A DNA stretch of 64,000 bases from Ottowia sp. oral taxon 894 (GTDB taxonomy: Bacteria > Pseudomonadota > Gammaproteobacteria > Burkholderiales > Burkholderiaceae_C), in the NCBI RefSeq assembly GCF_001262075.1, contig NZ_CP012073.1:620001-684000 (forward strand), written 5' to 3'. The position numbers and the translations under genes were made by a program. Under the pieces are notes generated by a model. That model searched no databases, was not told the DNA's origin, and saw nothing but the letters and a program-made list of their open reading frames with translations. Shown here piece after piece: positions 55,347-64,000 of this stretch. Numbering within the stretch: position 1 is the first letter of the stretch; the number at the start of each line of letters is the position of its first letter.

Positions 55347-56114
55347 ATGAACAAGCGTTCGTTTTCCCGCGTTTTGCTCGGCGCCGTCGCTGGCGCATTT
55401 CTGCTTCCTGCCGCTGCGCTGGCGCAGGCCAAAACCCTGGTGGTGGCCTCCAGCGCCACGTATGCGCCTTTTGCCTTTGAAAACAAGGACAAGCAGATCG
55501 TCGGCTTTGACATCGACATCATCAACGCCATTGCCAAAAAGCAAGGGCTGGCGCTGCGCATCGTCAATACGCCGTTTTCCAGCATCTTCGCCTCGCTGGG
55601 CAATGGCGATGTGGATTTGGTAATTTCAGGCGTCACTATCAACGACAAGCGCAAGCAAAGCTACGATTTTTCCGACCCCTACTTTGACGCGCGGCAGCTC
55701 ATCGCCGTGGCCCAGGGCAGCAGCATCGCTTCGCTCAAAGACATTGCGGGCAAGAAAGTGGCCGTTGTGAGCGGCTCCACGGCTGACGATGTGAGCAGCC
55801 GCGAATTCGGCAAGGCCAGCCCCAACATCCGCCGCTTTGAAAGCACGCCGCTCATCATCTCCGAGCTGGCATCGGGCGGCGTGGATGCCGCCATTGGCGA
55901 CAACGGCGTGATTGCCTACCGCGTTTCGCAAACCCAGGGCCTGAAAACCGTGGAAGACCCTCATTTCCCGAAAGAATATTTCGGCATCGTGCTTCGCAAG
56001 GGCGACAAGGAATTGCGCGACAAAGTCAATGCCGGCCTGGCCGCCATCAAGGCAGACGGCAGCTACGGCGCCATTTACAAAAAGTGGTTCCATCAGGAAT
56101 ATGCGCCGCAATAA
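55347..56114 (+). CDS. Amino-acid ABC transporter, periplasmic binding protein
   Basis: 255 residues with a signal peptide (LLGAVAGAFLLPAAALAQA). Family 3 solute-binding protein (SBP_bac_3): TYAPFAFENKDKQIVGFDID, ANLNGDVDLVISGVTIND-type core, YDFSDPYFDARQLIAV, GGVDAAIGDNGVIAYRV. It would bind a polar amino acid (arginine, glutamine or histidine class) in the periplasm. The ATG at 55347 is preceded by a poor ribosome-binding site. A terminator-like hairpin follows at 56149. The permease gene comes next. Confidence 0.9.
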   Translation: MNKRSFSRVLLGAVAGAFLLPAAALAQAKTLVVASSATYAPFAFENKDKQIVGFDIDIINAIAKKQGLALRIVNTPFSSIFASLGNGDVDLVISGVTINDKRKQSYDFSDPYFDARQLIAVAQGSSIASLKDIAGKKVAVVSGSTADDVSSREFGKASPNIRRFESTPLIISELASGGVDAAIGDNGVIAYRVSQTQGLKTVEDPHFPKEYFGIVLRKGDKELRDKVNAGLAAIKADGSYGAIYKKWFHQEYAPQ

Positions 56115-56148
56115 GCCTGCCCGAAAATAAAGCGGCAAAAGCAAAAAC

Positions 56149-56188
56149 GGGGCAAGATTTTTGATGAATCTTGCCCCGCATTTGTTTT
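56149..56188 (+). terminator. Hairpin after the binding-protein gene
   Basis: GGGGCAAGATT-TTTGATG-AATCTTGCCCC, followed by GCATTTGTTTTG. This is an attenuator between the abundant binding protein and the permease. Confidence 0.8.
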
Positions 56189-56321
56189 GCCCCATTTTGC
56201 CTGGCCAAAGCCATTCGCCTGATCAGCCAGTCGCCTGAAATTTCCATTCAGCGGAAACGGCAGCCGCTTTCATCAGGCCCCTATTTGAATCAATTAATCA
56301 AAAGCGCACAAGCGCCATCGC

Positions 56322-57098
56322 ATGGAAGAAAACGCACCGGTCATGTGGTTCGGGTGGTTCCGCCCGGACATTCTGGTTGAATACCGGCAACTGTTCTGGG
56401 AAGGCATGCTGGTCACCGTCGGCATGACCGTGGCCTGCATTCTCATGGGCTGCACGCTGGGCCTGTTGATTGCGCTGGCGCGCCTGGCCCATGCCCGGCA
56501 TCAGCCCTGGAAATCCTTTTGCAAATACCTGCTGCGCTGGCCTTCCACGGTTTACGTGAGCTTTTTTCGCGGCACGCCGCTATTCGTGCAGATTCTGCTG
56601 ATGCACTTTGCCGTCATGCCGCTGCTGGTTCACCCGGCAGACGGCCTGCTGATCTCCGGCGAGCTGGCCCGCGAACTCAAGCAAAGCCACGGCGCGCTGC
56701 TCTCCGGCGTGGCCGCGCTCACGCTCAATTCAGCCGCCTACATTTCTGAAGTTTTTCGCGCCGGCATTCAGTCCATCACGCGCGGCCAGCGCTTTGCCGG
56801 CATGTCGCTGGGCATGACGCCCGCGCAAGTCATGCGCTACGTTGTGCTGCCGCAAGCCTTTCGCCGCATGCTGCCGCCGCTGGGCAACAACATGATTGCC
56901 CTGCTGAAAGACACCTCGCTCGTTTCAGCCATCGGCCTGGCCGAACTGGCCTACGCCGCCCGCACCGTGGCCGGAGCCTATGGCCGCTATTGGGAGCCTT
57001 ATTTGGCCGTGGCGCTGATTTACTGGCTGATGACTTTCGTGCTGACTTTGGGGCTGCGCAAGCTGGAAACGCATTTGGGGCGCAGCGAATTAGGGTAA
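56322..57098 (+). CDS. Amino-acid ABC transporter permease (HisM/GlnP type)
   Basis: 258 residues with five predicted membrane helices (LVTVGMTVACILMGCTLGLL first). It has the SFFRGTPLFVQILL signature of the family, the EAA-loop-like segment MSLGMTPAQVMRYVVLPQAF, and ALLKDTSLVSAIGLAEL. It forms the inner-membrane channel for the preceding binding protein. No ATPase gene follows, so the ATP-binding subunit must be elsewhere. Confidence 0.92.
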   Translation: MEENAPVMWFGWFRPDILVEYRQLFWEGMLVTVGMTVACILMGCTLGLLIALARLAHARHQPWKSFCKYLLRWPSTVYVSFFRGTPLFVQILLMHFAVMPLLVHPADGLLISGELARELKQSHGALLSGVAALTLNSAAYISEVFRAGIQSITRGQRFAGMSLGMTPAQVMRYVVLPQAFRRMLPPLGNNMIALLKDTSLVSAIGLAELAYAARTVAGAYGRYWEPYLAVALIYWLMTFVLTLGLRKLETHLGRSELG

Positions 57099-57277
57099 TT
57101 AGGGTAATCCAATGCGCCTGCGCTGAAAGAGGCGGCTATTGCTTGAATGATGCGCGCAATGAATCGCCCGGTTGCGGCTTATTCATGAAACATGAATATC
57201 GCAAATAAAACCGTCAAATGTCTTTTTGACAAAGCGCCATGAGGATATGGGCAGGCGCTTTGTCCTGTTCATCCTGT

Positions 57278-59047
57278 TCACAAGGCGCTGTTTGGCATAT
57301 CCGGCGCCACTGCCTTTTCCATTAACCGCCCCTGCTTCACCGCTTCCAGATAAGCGGGCGCCGCCGCTTGCGGATCGCGGCCCAGTGCGCGGACCACGCA
57401 GATGCCGCTGGCGCCGGTTTGGGCGGCGGCGGCGGCTTGTTCGGGGGTGAGGATGCCGCCGATGGCGGTGACGGGGCGGCCTGCGGCGGCCACCCAGAAG
57501 GCGAGGTTGCCCAGGCCTTGCGGGCGCCAGGGCATGTTTTTGGTGGTGGTGGGCCAGATGGGGCCGCAGGCGATGTAGGCGGGGGCGAGGCTGCGGGCGC
57601 GGGCCAGCTCCCACAGGCTGTGGCTGCTGATGCCCAGGGGCAGGCCGCTGGCGGCCAGGCCCTGGCGCTGTTCGGTGGTGAGGGCGGCAAGGTCTTCCTG
57701 GCCCAGGTGCAGGCCGGTGCGGGCGGCGTGTTCGGGGTGTGCGCTGATGAGCTGGCGGGCCAGTTGCCAGTGGTCGTTGATGAACAGGCGCGCGCCGGCC
57801 CGGGCGCAGGCGGCCATGCCTTGGGCGAGGGTGTCGCGCAGGGCGGCGCGCCAGGCTTCGTCAGGCGCAGGCGGGGTTTTGATGCGCAGTTGCAGGGTGG
57901 GCACGCCAGCGGCCAGGGCTGCTTGCAGGGCGGGGGCGTTGTCCACGATGGCGTAAAGGCCGATGTCCGGCGGGTTGGGTTGATGGCCGCTGGCGGGCTG
58001 AAAGAGGCTGGCGGCCGCTTCGGCTTGCAAGGCGGCGCTGAAGGCCCGGGCGGGGTCTTCGTGGCCGAAGGTGAGCAGCGGCATGTAGCGCGGCCCGCTG
58101 GCAAAGCCGGGGGCTGCGGCGGCGGGGCCTGCTCCTTGCCCGGCGGCGTAGCCGTGGGCGATGGCGTGGGCAGTGGCGGCCTTGGCGAGCACGAGGGCAT
58201 CGGCCGCCACGAAGCCCAGCGCCAGGGCGCTGGCGGCGCTGCTGGCGAAGGTGCAGCCGGTGCCGTGGGTGTGGCGGGCTTGGCGCAGGCGCGGCAGGGC
58301 CAGCCAGCCGCTGGCGTGGGGGGTATCCATCCAGTCCAGCGCCCAGCCGGGCCATTCGTCTGGCGCGGCGGATGCGGCCAGGCCGCCGTTTTCATCGGCC
58401 GCCAGGGCGTCGCCGCCGGTCACGCAGACGGCTTGTGCGCCCATGTCGAGCAGGCGGCAGGCGTGGCGCGCGGCGGCGGCCATGCTGCGCGGGCGGTCTG
58501 GGCCGCCTTCGCCGCACAGGCGGGCGGCTTCGGCGGCGTTGGGGGTGATGAGCGTGGCGCGGGGCACGAGCAGCTCGCAATAGGCGCGCAGCACGGCGTC
58601 ACTGGCAAAGGCCGCGCCGGTGCTGGCGCCGAGCACGGGGTCGATCACCAGGGCCACGGGCGCGCGCTGGCGCAGGGCATCTACCCAGCGGGCCACGGTT
58701 TGCACGTTTTCCACGCTGCCCAGCAGGCCGGTTTTGATGGCGGCGGGCGGCATGTCGCCTGCCAGCGCGGCCAATTGGGCCTCCAGCTCTTGCGCAGGCA
58801 AGGGGGTGACGCGGGTAACGGCCTGCGAGTTCTGCGCCGTGACGGCGGCCACCACCGGGCACAGGTGCACGCCGAAAGCGAGCGCCGCGCGCTGGTCGGC
58901 CGCCAGGCCCGCGCCGCCGCCGCTGTCGTTGCCGGCGATGCTCCAGAGAATGGGTTTGCGGGCGGGTTCGCGGCCGGGTTTGTGGGCGGGTTCGTGGGCG
59001 GGTTCGCAATCCGCTTCGCGGCCAGATTCATGTGTGGATTCAGTCAT
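57278..59047 (-). CDS. thiDE: Bifunctional HMP-phosphate kinase/thiamine-phosphate synthase
   Basis: 589 residues from the ATG at 59047. The ThiD part (about 30-310) has AGNDSGGGAGLAADQRA, VIDPVLGASTGAAF and HGTGCTFASSAASALALGF; it phosphorylates HMP and HMP-P. The ThiE part (about 365-570) has LQLRIKTPP, LFINDHWQLARQL, GLHLGQEDL, GPIWPTTTKNMP and GNLAFWVAAAGRPVTAIGGI; it joins HMP-PP and HET-P to thiamine phosphate. The N-terminus carries a low-complexity EPAHEPAHKPGREPARKP tract from a 12-bp tandem repeat. This fusion is a common Burkholderiales arrangement. Confidence 0.93.
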   Translation of the reverse strand: MTESTHESGREADCEPAHEPAHKPGREPARKPILWSIAGNDSGGGAGLAADQRAALAFGVHLCPVVAAVTAQNSQAVTRVTPLPAQELEAQLAALAGDMPPAAIKTGLLGSVENVQTVARWVDALRQRAPVALVIDPVLGASTGAAFASDAVLRAYCELLVPRATLITPNAAEAARLCGEGGPDRPRSMAAAARHACRLLDMGAQAVCVTGGDALAADENGGLAASAAPDEWPGWALDWMDTPHASGWLALPRLRQARHTHGTGCTFASSAASALALGFVAADALVLAKAATAHAIAHGYAAGQGAGPAAAAPGFASGPRYMPLLTFGHEDPARAFSAALQAEAAASLFQPASGHQPNPPDIGLYAIVDNAPALQAALAAGVPTLQLRIKTPPAPDEAWRAALRDTLAQGMAACARAGARLFINDHWQLARQLISAHPEHAARTGLHLGQEDLAALTTEQRQGLAASGLPLGISSHSLWELARARSLAPAYIACGPIWPTTTKNMPWRPQGLGNLAFWVAAAGRPVTAIGGILTPEQAAAAAQTGASGICVVRALGRDPQAAAPAYLEAVKQGRLMEKAVAPDMPNSAL

Positions 59048-59826
<779 letters not shown>

Positions 59827-60336
59827 CCCCGGCCCCAGGCTCCGCCCGCCAGCCGCTTCTTCAAACCGCGCAATGCGCAAACAACCGCCTCACCCGGCGT
59901 TTTTTTACGCCTGCGGCAAGGCGGCGCAAGGCTGAAAAGCCGCTTTCACCCGGAAACGGAAAGCCAGGCCCCAAACCGCCGCCCCCCGCCCGCCCCCCGC
60001 CCGCACTCCGCCCGCACTCCGCCCGCATCCGCGCGCTGGCCCTGCGGGCGGGCGTGAGCAGGCTCTCATGGCAGGGCGGATTCGGGGAAACCGGCTGGCC
60101 CGCGTTGCGCCCTGCCCCCGGCTTTGCCTTCATGTCTTTTCGCCCCTTGGGGCAGTCCATGAAGAATGCCTGACCGCATCAAAAACAGGAGCTGATTTCG
60201 GGGCATGAAAATAGCTCTTGCGCTCATTCCACTAGGACCTCACGCTATGGTTTGAGGAGCGAAATTCTTGCGAGGCAAAAGCCGCCCGACCTCCCTGGCC
60301 GCCCTCTCGGGCTGCTGGCCCAGGCCGCCTGGCCGC
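59827..60336. other. Convergent gap glnB-EamA with repeats
   Basis: 510 bases, no gene. It has a short tandem GCCCGCACTCC/GCCCGCCCCC tract (59976-60030) and dispersed repeat copy 3 (60177-60265). Nothing else is seen. Confidence 0.5.
60177..60265 (+). repeat. Dispersed intergenic repeat, copy 3
   Basis: CATCAAAAACAGGAGCTGAT, then TTCCACTAGGACCTCACGCT and GAGGAGCGAAAT. The middle part differs from copies 1 and 2. Confidence 0.7.
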
Positions 60337-61272
60337 TCACCGCGCCCGGCTGAACAGGCCGATGCCCGCCAGCACCAGCGCCGTGCCCGCCGCCAGCCAG
60401 GGGGTGAAAGGCTCGTCCAGAATGAGCACGCCCATGCCAATGGTGGCCAGCGGGCCGATCAGGCCGATTTGCGCGGCCAGGCTGGCGCCCAGGCGCTCCA
60501 CGGCCATCATTTGCAGCAGCACGGGCACGGCAGTGCACAGCGTGGCGTTCAAAACCGAGAGCCACAGCACCGGCGCGGGCACGGCGGCCGCAGCCAGCGG
60601 GCGCGTGATCAGAAAGTGGCCGATGCAGCACAGGCAGGCCACCACCGTGGCCAGCCCCACCAGGCGCATGGCGCCCAGGCGGCGCACGAATTCGCCGCTG
60701 AAAAACAGATACGCGGCGTAGCTGGCCGTGCCCGCCAGCACCAGCGCCGCGCCCAGCGCCGTGCCCGCCGTGTGGGGCAGCTGCATCTCGCGCCCAAACA
60801 CCAGCAAAGCGCCGCTGTAGCTCACCGCCACCGCCAGCCAGTGCCGGCGCGTGGGCCGCTGGCCGCGCAGCGCCCAGGCCAGCGCCATCACCAGCGTGGG
60901 CGTGAGATACAGAATGAGCCGCTCCAGACTGGCGCTGATGTATTGCAGCCCCAGAAAGTCCAGCAGGCTCGACAGGTAGTAGCCCGACACCCCCAGCCCC
61001 AGCACGCCCAGCCAGTCGCGCCCCTTGAGCGCGGGCCGCCCGCGCCCGGCCCACCAGGCCATGACGGCAAAAAAGGGCAGCGCCAGCAGCATGCGGTACA
61101 TCAGCAGCGTGACCGCATCCGCCCCGTGCCGGTAGGCGAGCTTGACCACGATGGCCTTGCCGCTGAAGGCAAACGCGCCCAGCACGGCCAGCGCCATGCC
61201 CAGGCCCAGGCTGGCAGGCGGCGCCGCTGAAGCGGCAGAGGCAGAGGAAGAAGCAGGCGTGTTTTCAGACAT
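60337..61272 (-). CDS. EamA/DMT-family transporter
   Basis: 311 residues with ten hydrophobic segments in two EamA repeats (LGMALAVLGAFAFSGKAIVV to SGALLVFGREM, then LGAALVLAGTASYAAYLFFS to LAAGTALVLAGIGLFSRA). It is an inner-membrane exporter of the drug/metabolite superfamily, probably of amino acids or related metabolites. The N-terminal 20 residues are Ser/Ala-rich. It is followed 52 bases downstream of the RidA-like gene on the same strand. Confidence 0.9.
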   Translation of the reverse strand: MSENTPASSSASAASAAPPASLGLGMALAVLGAFAFSGKAIVVKLAYRHGADAVTLLMYRMLLALPFFAVMAWWAGRGRPALKGRDWLGVLGLGVSGYYLSSLLDFLGLQYISASLERLILYLTPTLVMALAWALRGQRPTRRHWLAVAVSYSGALLVFGREMQLPHTAGTALGAALVLAGTASYAAYLFFSGEFVRRLGAMRLVGLATVVACLCCIGHFLITRPLAAAAVPAPVLWLSVLNATLCTAVPVLLQMMAVERLGASLAAQIGLIGPLATIGMGVLILDEPFTPWLAAGTALVLAGIGLFSRAR

Positions 61273-61323
61273 GGCGGCAACAAGGCGGGCAGGCGGCGGG
61301 CGGCCGGGCTTGGCTCCGGCGGC

Positions 61324-61779
61324 TCATTGCACCTCGGCGATCAGCTCGATTTCCACGCAGGCATCCAGCGGCAGCCGGGCCACGCCAACGGCGCTACGGG
61401 CATGCGCGCCACGCTCGCCAAACACTTCCATCATCAGCTCGCTGGCCCCGTTGGTGACCAAGTGCTGCTCCACAAAGCCTGGGGCCGAGCTGACGAAGCT
61501 GACGAGCTTGACAATGCGGCGCACCTTCTCCAGCCCGCCAGCGGCCGCATGCAGCGTGCCCAGCAGATCAATGCCAATGCCGCGCGCGGCGGCCTGGCCC
61601 TCTTGCGTGCTGATGCCTGCGCCAAGCTGGCCCGTCCACACCGCGCCGTTGCGGCGGGCGATATGGCCAGACAAATAAACCAGATTTCCCGTGCGCACAA
61701 AAGGCAGGTAAGCGGCGGCTGGCGCGCTGACGGCGGGCAAGGCAATGCCCAGGCGGGCGAGGTTTTCCTGTGGCGTCAT
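61324..61779 (-). CDS. RidA/YjgF-like protein
   Basis: 151 residues from the ATG at 61779, with GGAAAGGA upstream. LARLGIALPAVSAPAAAYLP, FVRTGNLVYLSGHIARRNG, GIDLLGTLHAAAGGLEKVRR and ARSAVGVARLPLDACVEIEL form the RidA fold. The catalytic Arg of enamine deaminases (in the ARSAVGVARLP motif) is present in this longer RidA subgroup. It would remove reactive enamines/imines. A frame extension upstream overlaps the promoter region and was rejected. Confidence 0.88.
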   Translation of the reverse strand: MTPQENLARLGIALPAVSAPAAAYLPFVRTGNLVYLSGHIARRNGAVWTGQLGAGISTQEGQAAARGIGIDLLGTLHAAAGGLEKVRRIVKLVSFVSSAPGFVEQHLVTNGASELMMEVFGERGAHARSAVGVARLPLDACVEIELIAEVQ

Positions 61780-61833
61780 GGTGTCGTTCCTTTCCTGTGA
61801 ATGATGACAAAGACGGCGCAGTATGACCGCCCC

Positions 61834-61886
61834 CATTGCTGCTTCATCGCTGCTTCATCGCTGCTTCATTGCTGCGTCATTGCCGC
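61834..61886 (+). repeat. 12-bp tandem repeat in the divergent promoter region
   Basis: GCTGCTTCATC/T repeated about four times between ridA-like and the RNA methyltransferase gene. A slippage-prone tract near the start region of two divergent genes. Confidence 0.65.
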
Positions 61887-61982
61887 CCGCAGGCGTGACA
61901 AACGCCGCGCGCGCCGGAAAAATCGCGTCAGCGCAAGACAATCCGCCCTTTCCACCTTCTCGCGCCGCCCCGCCGCCTGCTC

Positions 61983-62774
61983 ATGCCCGCCCCCGCGCAG
62001 CACATCCACTCGCCCGCCAACCCTCTTTTCAAAGACCTGCGCCGCCTGGCGCAAGACAGCGCCGCCAGCCGCAAGCAAGGCCGCGCCTGGCTCGAAGGCG
62101 ACCACCTGGCCCGCGCCGCCCGCGCGCGCCAAGTGCGCCCGGCGCTGGCCGTGTTCGCCGAAAGCAGCTGGCAGCAAAGCGCGCACGAATGGGCTGGCCT
62201 GGCGCGCCAGAACATCGTGCTGGCCGACCCCCTCTTTGCCGCCCTGAGCGCCCTGCCATCGCCCGCCCGCATGGGCATCGTCATCGAACTGCCCCTGCCC
62301 GCGCAACCCGCCCGCTTCGCGCCCGGCGCGCCCACCCTCGTGCTCGACCGCGTGCAAGACGCAGGCAACACCGGCTCCATGCTCCGCAGCGCCGCCGCCT
62401 TCGGCTTCACCCAAGTGCTGGCCCTGCAAGGCACCGCCGCCCTCTGGGGGCCGAAAGTAGTGCGCGCGGGCATGGGCGCGCACTTCGCGCTGCACCTGTT
62501 CGAGGGCCTGCAGCCCGAAGACATCGAACAGCTGGCCGTGCCCCTGCTGGCCACCAGCTCGCACCAGGGCCAGTGGCTGCACCGCACCGCCCTGCCCTGG
62601 CCCTGCGCCTGGCTCATGGGCCACGAAGGCCAGGGCGTCAGCGCCGCACTCGCCCGCCAGGCCAGCGCCCACATCCGCATCACCCAGCCCGGCGGCGAAG
62701 AATCGCTGAACGTGGCCGCCGCCGCCGCCATCTGCCTGCACGCCAGCGCCGCTGGCCGCGAGACGGGCGAATGA
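61983..62774 (+). CDS. SpoU-type rRNA/tRNA 2'-O-methyltransferase
   Basis: 263 residues. An N-terminal substrate-binding region (IHSPANPLFKDLRRLAQDSA, SRKQGRAWLEGDHLARAA), then the knotted SPOUT domain from about 115: LVLDRVQDAGNTGSMLRSAA (motif 1), ALWGPKVVRAGMGAHFALHL, WLMGHEGQGVSAAL (motif 2) and ITQPGGEESLNVAAAAAICL (motif 3). It methylates ribose 2'-OH of an RNA; substrate not certain (RlmB/TrmH/TsnR-like). Confidence 0.92.
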   Translation: MPAPAQHIHSPANPLFKDLRRLAQDSAASRKQGRAWLEGDHLARAARARQVRPALAVFAESSWQQSAHEWAGLARQNIVLADPLFAALSALPSPARMGIVIELPLPAQPARFAPGAPTLVLDRVQDAGNTGSMLRSAAAFGFTQVLALQGTAALWGPKVVRAGMGAHFALHLFEGLQPEDIEQLAVPLLATSSHQGQWLHRTALPWPCAWLMGHEGQGVSAALARQASAHIRITQPGGEESLNVAAAAAICLHASAAGRETGE

Positions 62775-63242
62775 GCGAACGCCCCACAGTTATTTCGCTC
62801 CTACATCAATAGCAAAGCGTCCTAGTAGAAACTGCGCCGAATGGCGCTTTAACCCCCTCGAATTCGCTCCTTTTTTGATATACAGGGGCGAGGGTGACGC
62901 TTTGGAACCTGCTTGCAATCCGTCCGCGAGTGCAGAAGGTGTGGATTTGGGCGCGGCCCCGGACGCTCTGCGGCGTTGCAAACCCCCGATGGGCCACAAG
63001 GCCCGTTTGTGGTTTGTGTTTTGCAGCCCATCTCGATTCCCAGGCTTTCGCCCCTCGCGGCCAGATCATGAACAGCCCTCCAGTTTCAGGCCAACCCTTT
63101 TTCTCTCCGTTCTTTTTTCGTGCTTGACCGAAAATCCACATTCCGTATTCCGGCAAGATACGCATGCGAATTCATCCCTCAAAATCCGAGGCGTTATCCT
63201 GATGACAAGATTCCTCATGCGGGATTATTTTGATGCGGGCTA
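62775..63242. other. Convergent gap with repeat copy 4
   Basis: 468 bases. Copy 4 of the dispersed repeat at 62791-62881. The rest contains a GGGCCACAAGGCCC palindrome and no believable gene; a 190-codon frame starting here runs antisense over the zinc-finger membrane gene. Confidence 0.45.
62791..62881 (-). repeat. Dispersed intergenic repeat, copy 4
   Basis: Reverse orientation. Minus strand: ATCAAAAAAGGAGCGAATTC, then GTTTCTACTAGGACGCTTTG and GTAGGAGCGAAAT. It adds GCGCCATTCGGCGC, a small hairpin in the middle. Confidence 0.72.
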
Positions 63243-63602
63243 TCAGGGTTTATCGTGCGGAATGAGTTGGGCGCAGTATAGACGGATTACTTTCACTAAA
63301 AGGTATAACGCCGGGTATGATGCAAGTACACATAGCATTCCGGTTCCACCGAGATGTAGTGTCTCGGCGCTAAAAAGGAGTGCCTTGAACCAGACAATTG
63401 TCCCTGTGAGAAGCATCAAATACCAAATGAGGAATGATGAGAAATAGGATCTTTTCTTGCAGTACGGGCAGATAATGCGGCGGGGCACTCGCGAATGAGG
63501 GGTCAAGGGCCATCCGGGTTCATAATCCAAAGACCAAAAAAGCCATACGCGCAACGGAAATTCAATGTTGAAAGAACAAAAGGGGCATTTCTTTTTGATC
63601 AT
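63243..63602 (-). CDS. Small zinc-finger membrane protein
   Basis: 119 residues. KKCPFCSFNIEF and IICPYCKKRSYFS give two CPxC pairs (a zinc site), followed by two membrane helices (LIWYLMLLTGTIVWFKALLF and LCVLASYPALYLLVKVIRLY). It lies in less GC-rich DNA. Function unknown; it could be a membrane sensor or an effector/immunity-like protein. Confidence 0.65.
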   Translation of the reverse strand: MIKKKCPFCSFNIEFPLRVWLFWSLDYEPGWPLTPHSRVPRRIICPYCKKRSYFSSFLIWYLMLLTGTIVWFKALLFSAETLHLGGTGMLCVLASYPALYLLVKVIRLYCAQLIPHDKP

Positions 63603-63917
63603 TCGGGCAGACCTCGGGTTTCAGATACGGGCAAATGATTTTACCAGCACGGCCAGACGCTGAACGGTTTTTTAAACAAACATGAAAAGCCCCCGGGCTG
63701 CAACCTGCAAACACGCACGGCTGGCGGTTTGGATCATGCGGCCGGTGAAATGAATGCGCCCCGCAAGCCGCACATTTCACTCTGTTTGCGAGAGCGAATT
63801 TCAGGCGCGGAAAACGCCTTTCTCGCACGGTTCGACTGGATTTACTGCTATCAAAACGGCGGCGAAATAAACGGGCGGTTTGCAAGGCTGGCGCGCGGCC
63901 CGCCTTGCGGCCGGTTT
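63603..63917. other. Gap between zinc-finger gene and TonB receptor end
   Basis: 315 bases. A frame on the minus strand at 63562-63885 has Cys residues (CAACG, CFAGC-like) but overlaps the next gene and has poor composition; not accepted. No repeat copy or RNA gene seen. Confidence 0.4.
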
Positions 63918-64000
63918 TCAGAACGTGGCGGTCAGAGAAATGTTGAAGCTGCGGCCGGGCTGGGCGGCCAGCTGGAAGCGCCGCCAGTCGGCGGCGGAGC
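63918..64000 (-). CDS. TonB-dependent receptor, C-terminal end
   Basis: Partial. The minus strand reads SAADWRRFQLAAQPGRSFNI then SLTATF and a stop. PGR(S/T)F.(I/L)SL...F is the final beta strand of TonB-dependent outer-membrane receptors and ends in Phe as required by the BAM complex. The rest lies outside the window. Substrate unknown. Confidence 0.75.
   Translation of the reverse strand, partial: SAADWRRFQLAAQPGRSFNISLTATF

Noticed and set aside
62875-63447. 190-codon plus-strand frame in the right flank
   Set aside because: No family, mixed composition, and antisense to the more plausible zinc-finger membrane gene.
63562-63885. 107-codon minus-strand frame with several cysteines
   Set aside because: Overlaps the 63243-63602 gene in another frame and lacks a clear start signal; the cysteines do not form a regular pattern.

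Overview
The window is a chromosomal stretch of a GC-rich betaproteobacterium, most likely Burkholderiales/Comamonadaceae. The evidence is the type of guaA, thiD-thiE fusion, glnB, RidA and SpoU-type genes, and a roughly 90-bp intergenic repeat that occurs four times in the chromosomal flanks and nowhere in the inserted DNA.

Layout. 1-2952: left chromosome, with the end of pmbA and intact guaA. About 2937-51670: a mosaic genomic island in the 3' end of guaA. It starts with a tyrosine integrase (3260-4480), then AlpA, a putative regulator, an IncQ-like repA-repC module (6004-7978), an IncP/RK2-like oriT with traK, traJ and traI (8690-11524), trbJ-trbK-trbL (11738-14473), a TA-like pair, kleE and a ParA-type resolvase (16431-17147). 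KorB-type operators and RK2-type iterons are scattered through this block, but there is no korB or trfA.

Nested at 17474-45981 is a second element of about 28.5 kb. It is a reduced SPI-7/PFGI-1 type ICE backbone: parA, parB, DUF2857, a replication protein, a PFL_4669-family protein, ssb, an SNF2-like helicase, STY4534/DUF3577, DUF3275, DUF4313, a DUF6094-type methyltransferase and a MobH relaxase tail. It has no integrase and no T4SS of its own. Its cargo is an operon for a very large surface protein, a transglutaminase-like protein and a small membrane protein. Its two ends are the two halves of one parA gene, cut inside the Walker A motif and circularly permuted. The whole element therefore looks like a circle that recombined into the DNA between two serine recombinase genes through a 9-bp core.

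After it come a Tn3-type resolvase and a cargo cluster of putative conflict genes: sce7726, sce7725 and RES (46.7-49.6 kb), then PRTase and NADAR (49.6-51.3 kb). A copy of the guaA 3' end at 51655-51670 closes this island. A second, AT-rich segment (51.7-54.2 kb) carries a compact operon of a PIN-GNAT-EVE-like fusion, an ASCH protein and a P-loop kinase. It is followed by a decayed 440-bp copy of the guaA 3' end (54849-55291), which ends in a third att-like repeat.

55347-64000: right chromosome, with an amino-acid ABC transporter binding protein and permease, a thiD-thiE fusion, glnB, an EamA exporter, a RidA-like protein, a SpoU-type RNA methyltransferase, a small zinc-finger membrane protein and the end of a TonB-dependent receptor.

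How it works together. The island has three modules. The first (integrase, IncQ replication, IncP oriT) would give excision, replication and mobilisation by a helper, because most T4SS genes are missing. The second (ICE replication and partition backbone) has an iteron-type origin candidate inside its replication gene and a family of shared structured leaders upstream of its accessory genes. The third is NAD/ADP-ribose- and RNA-directed conflict cargo.
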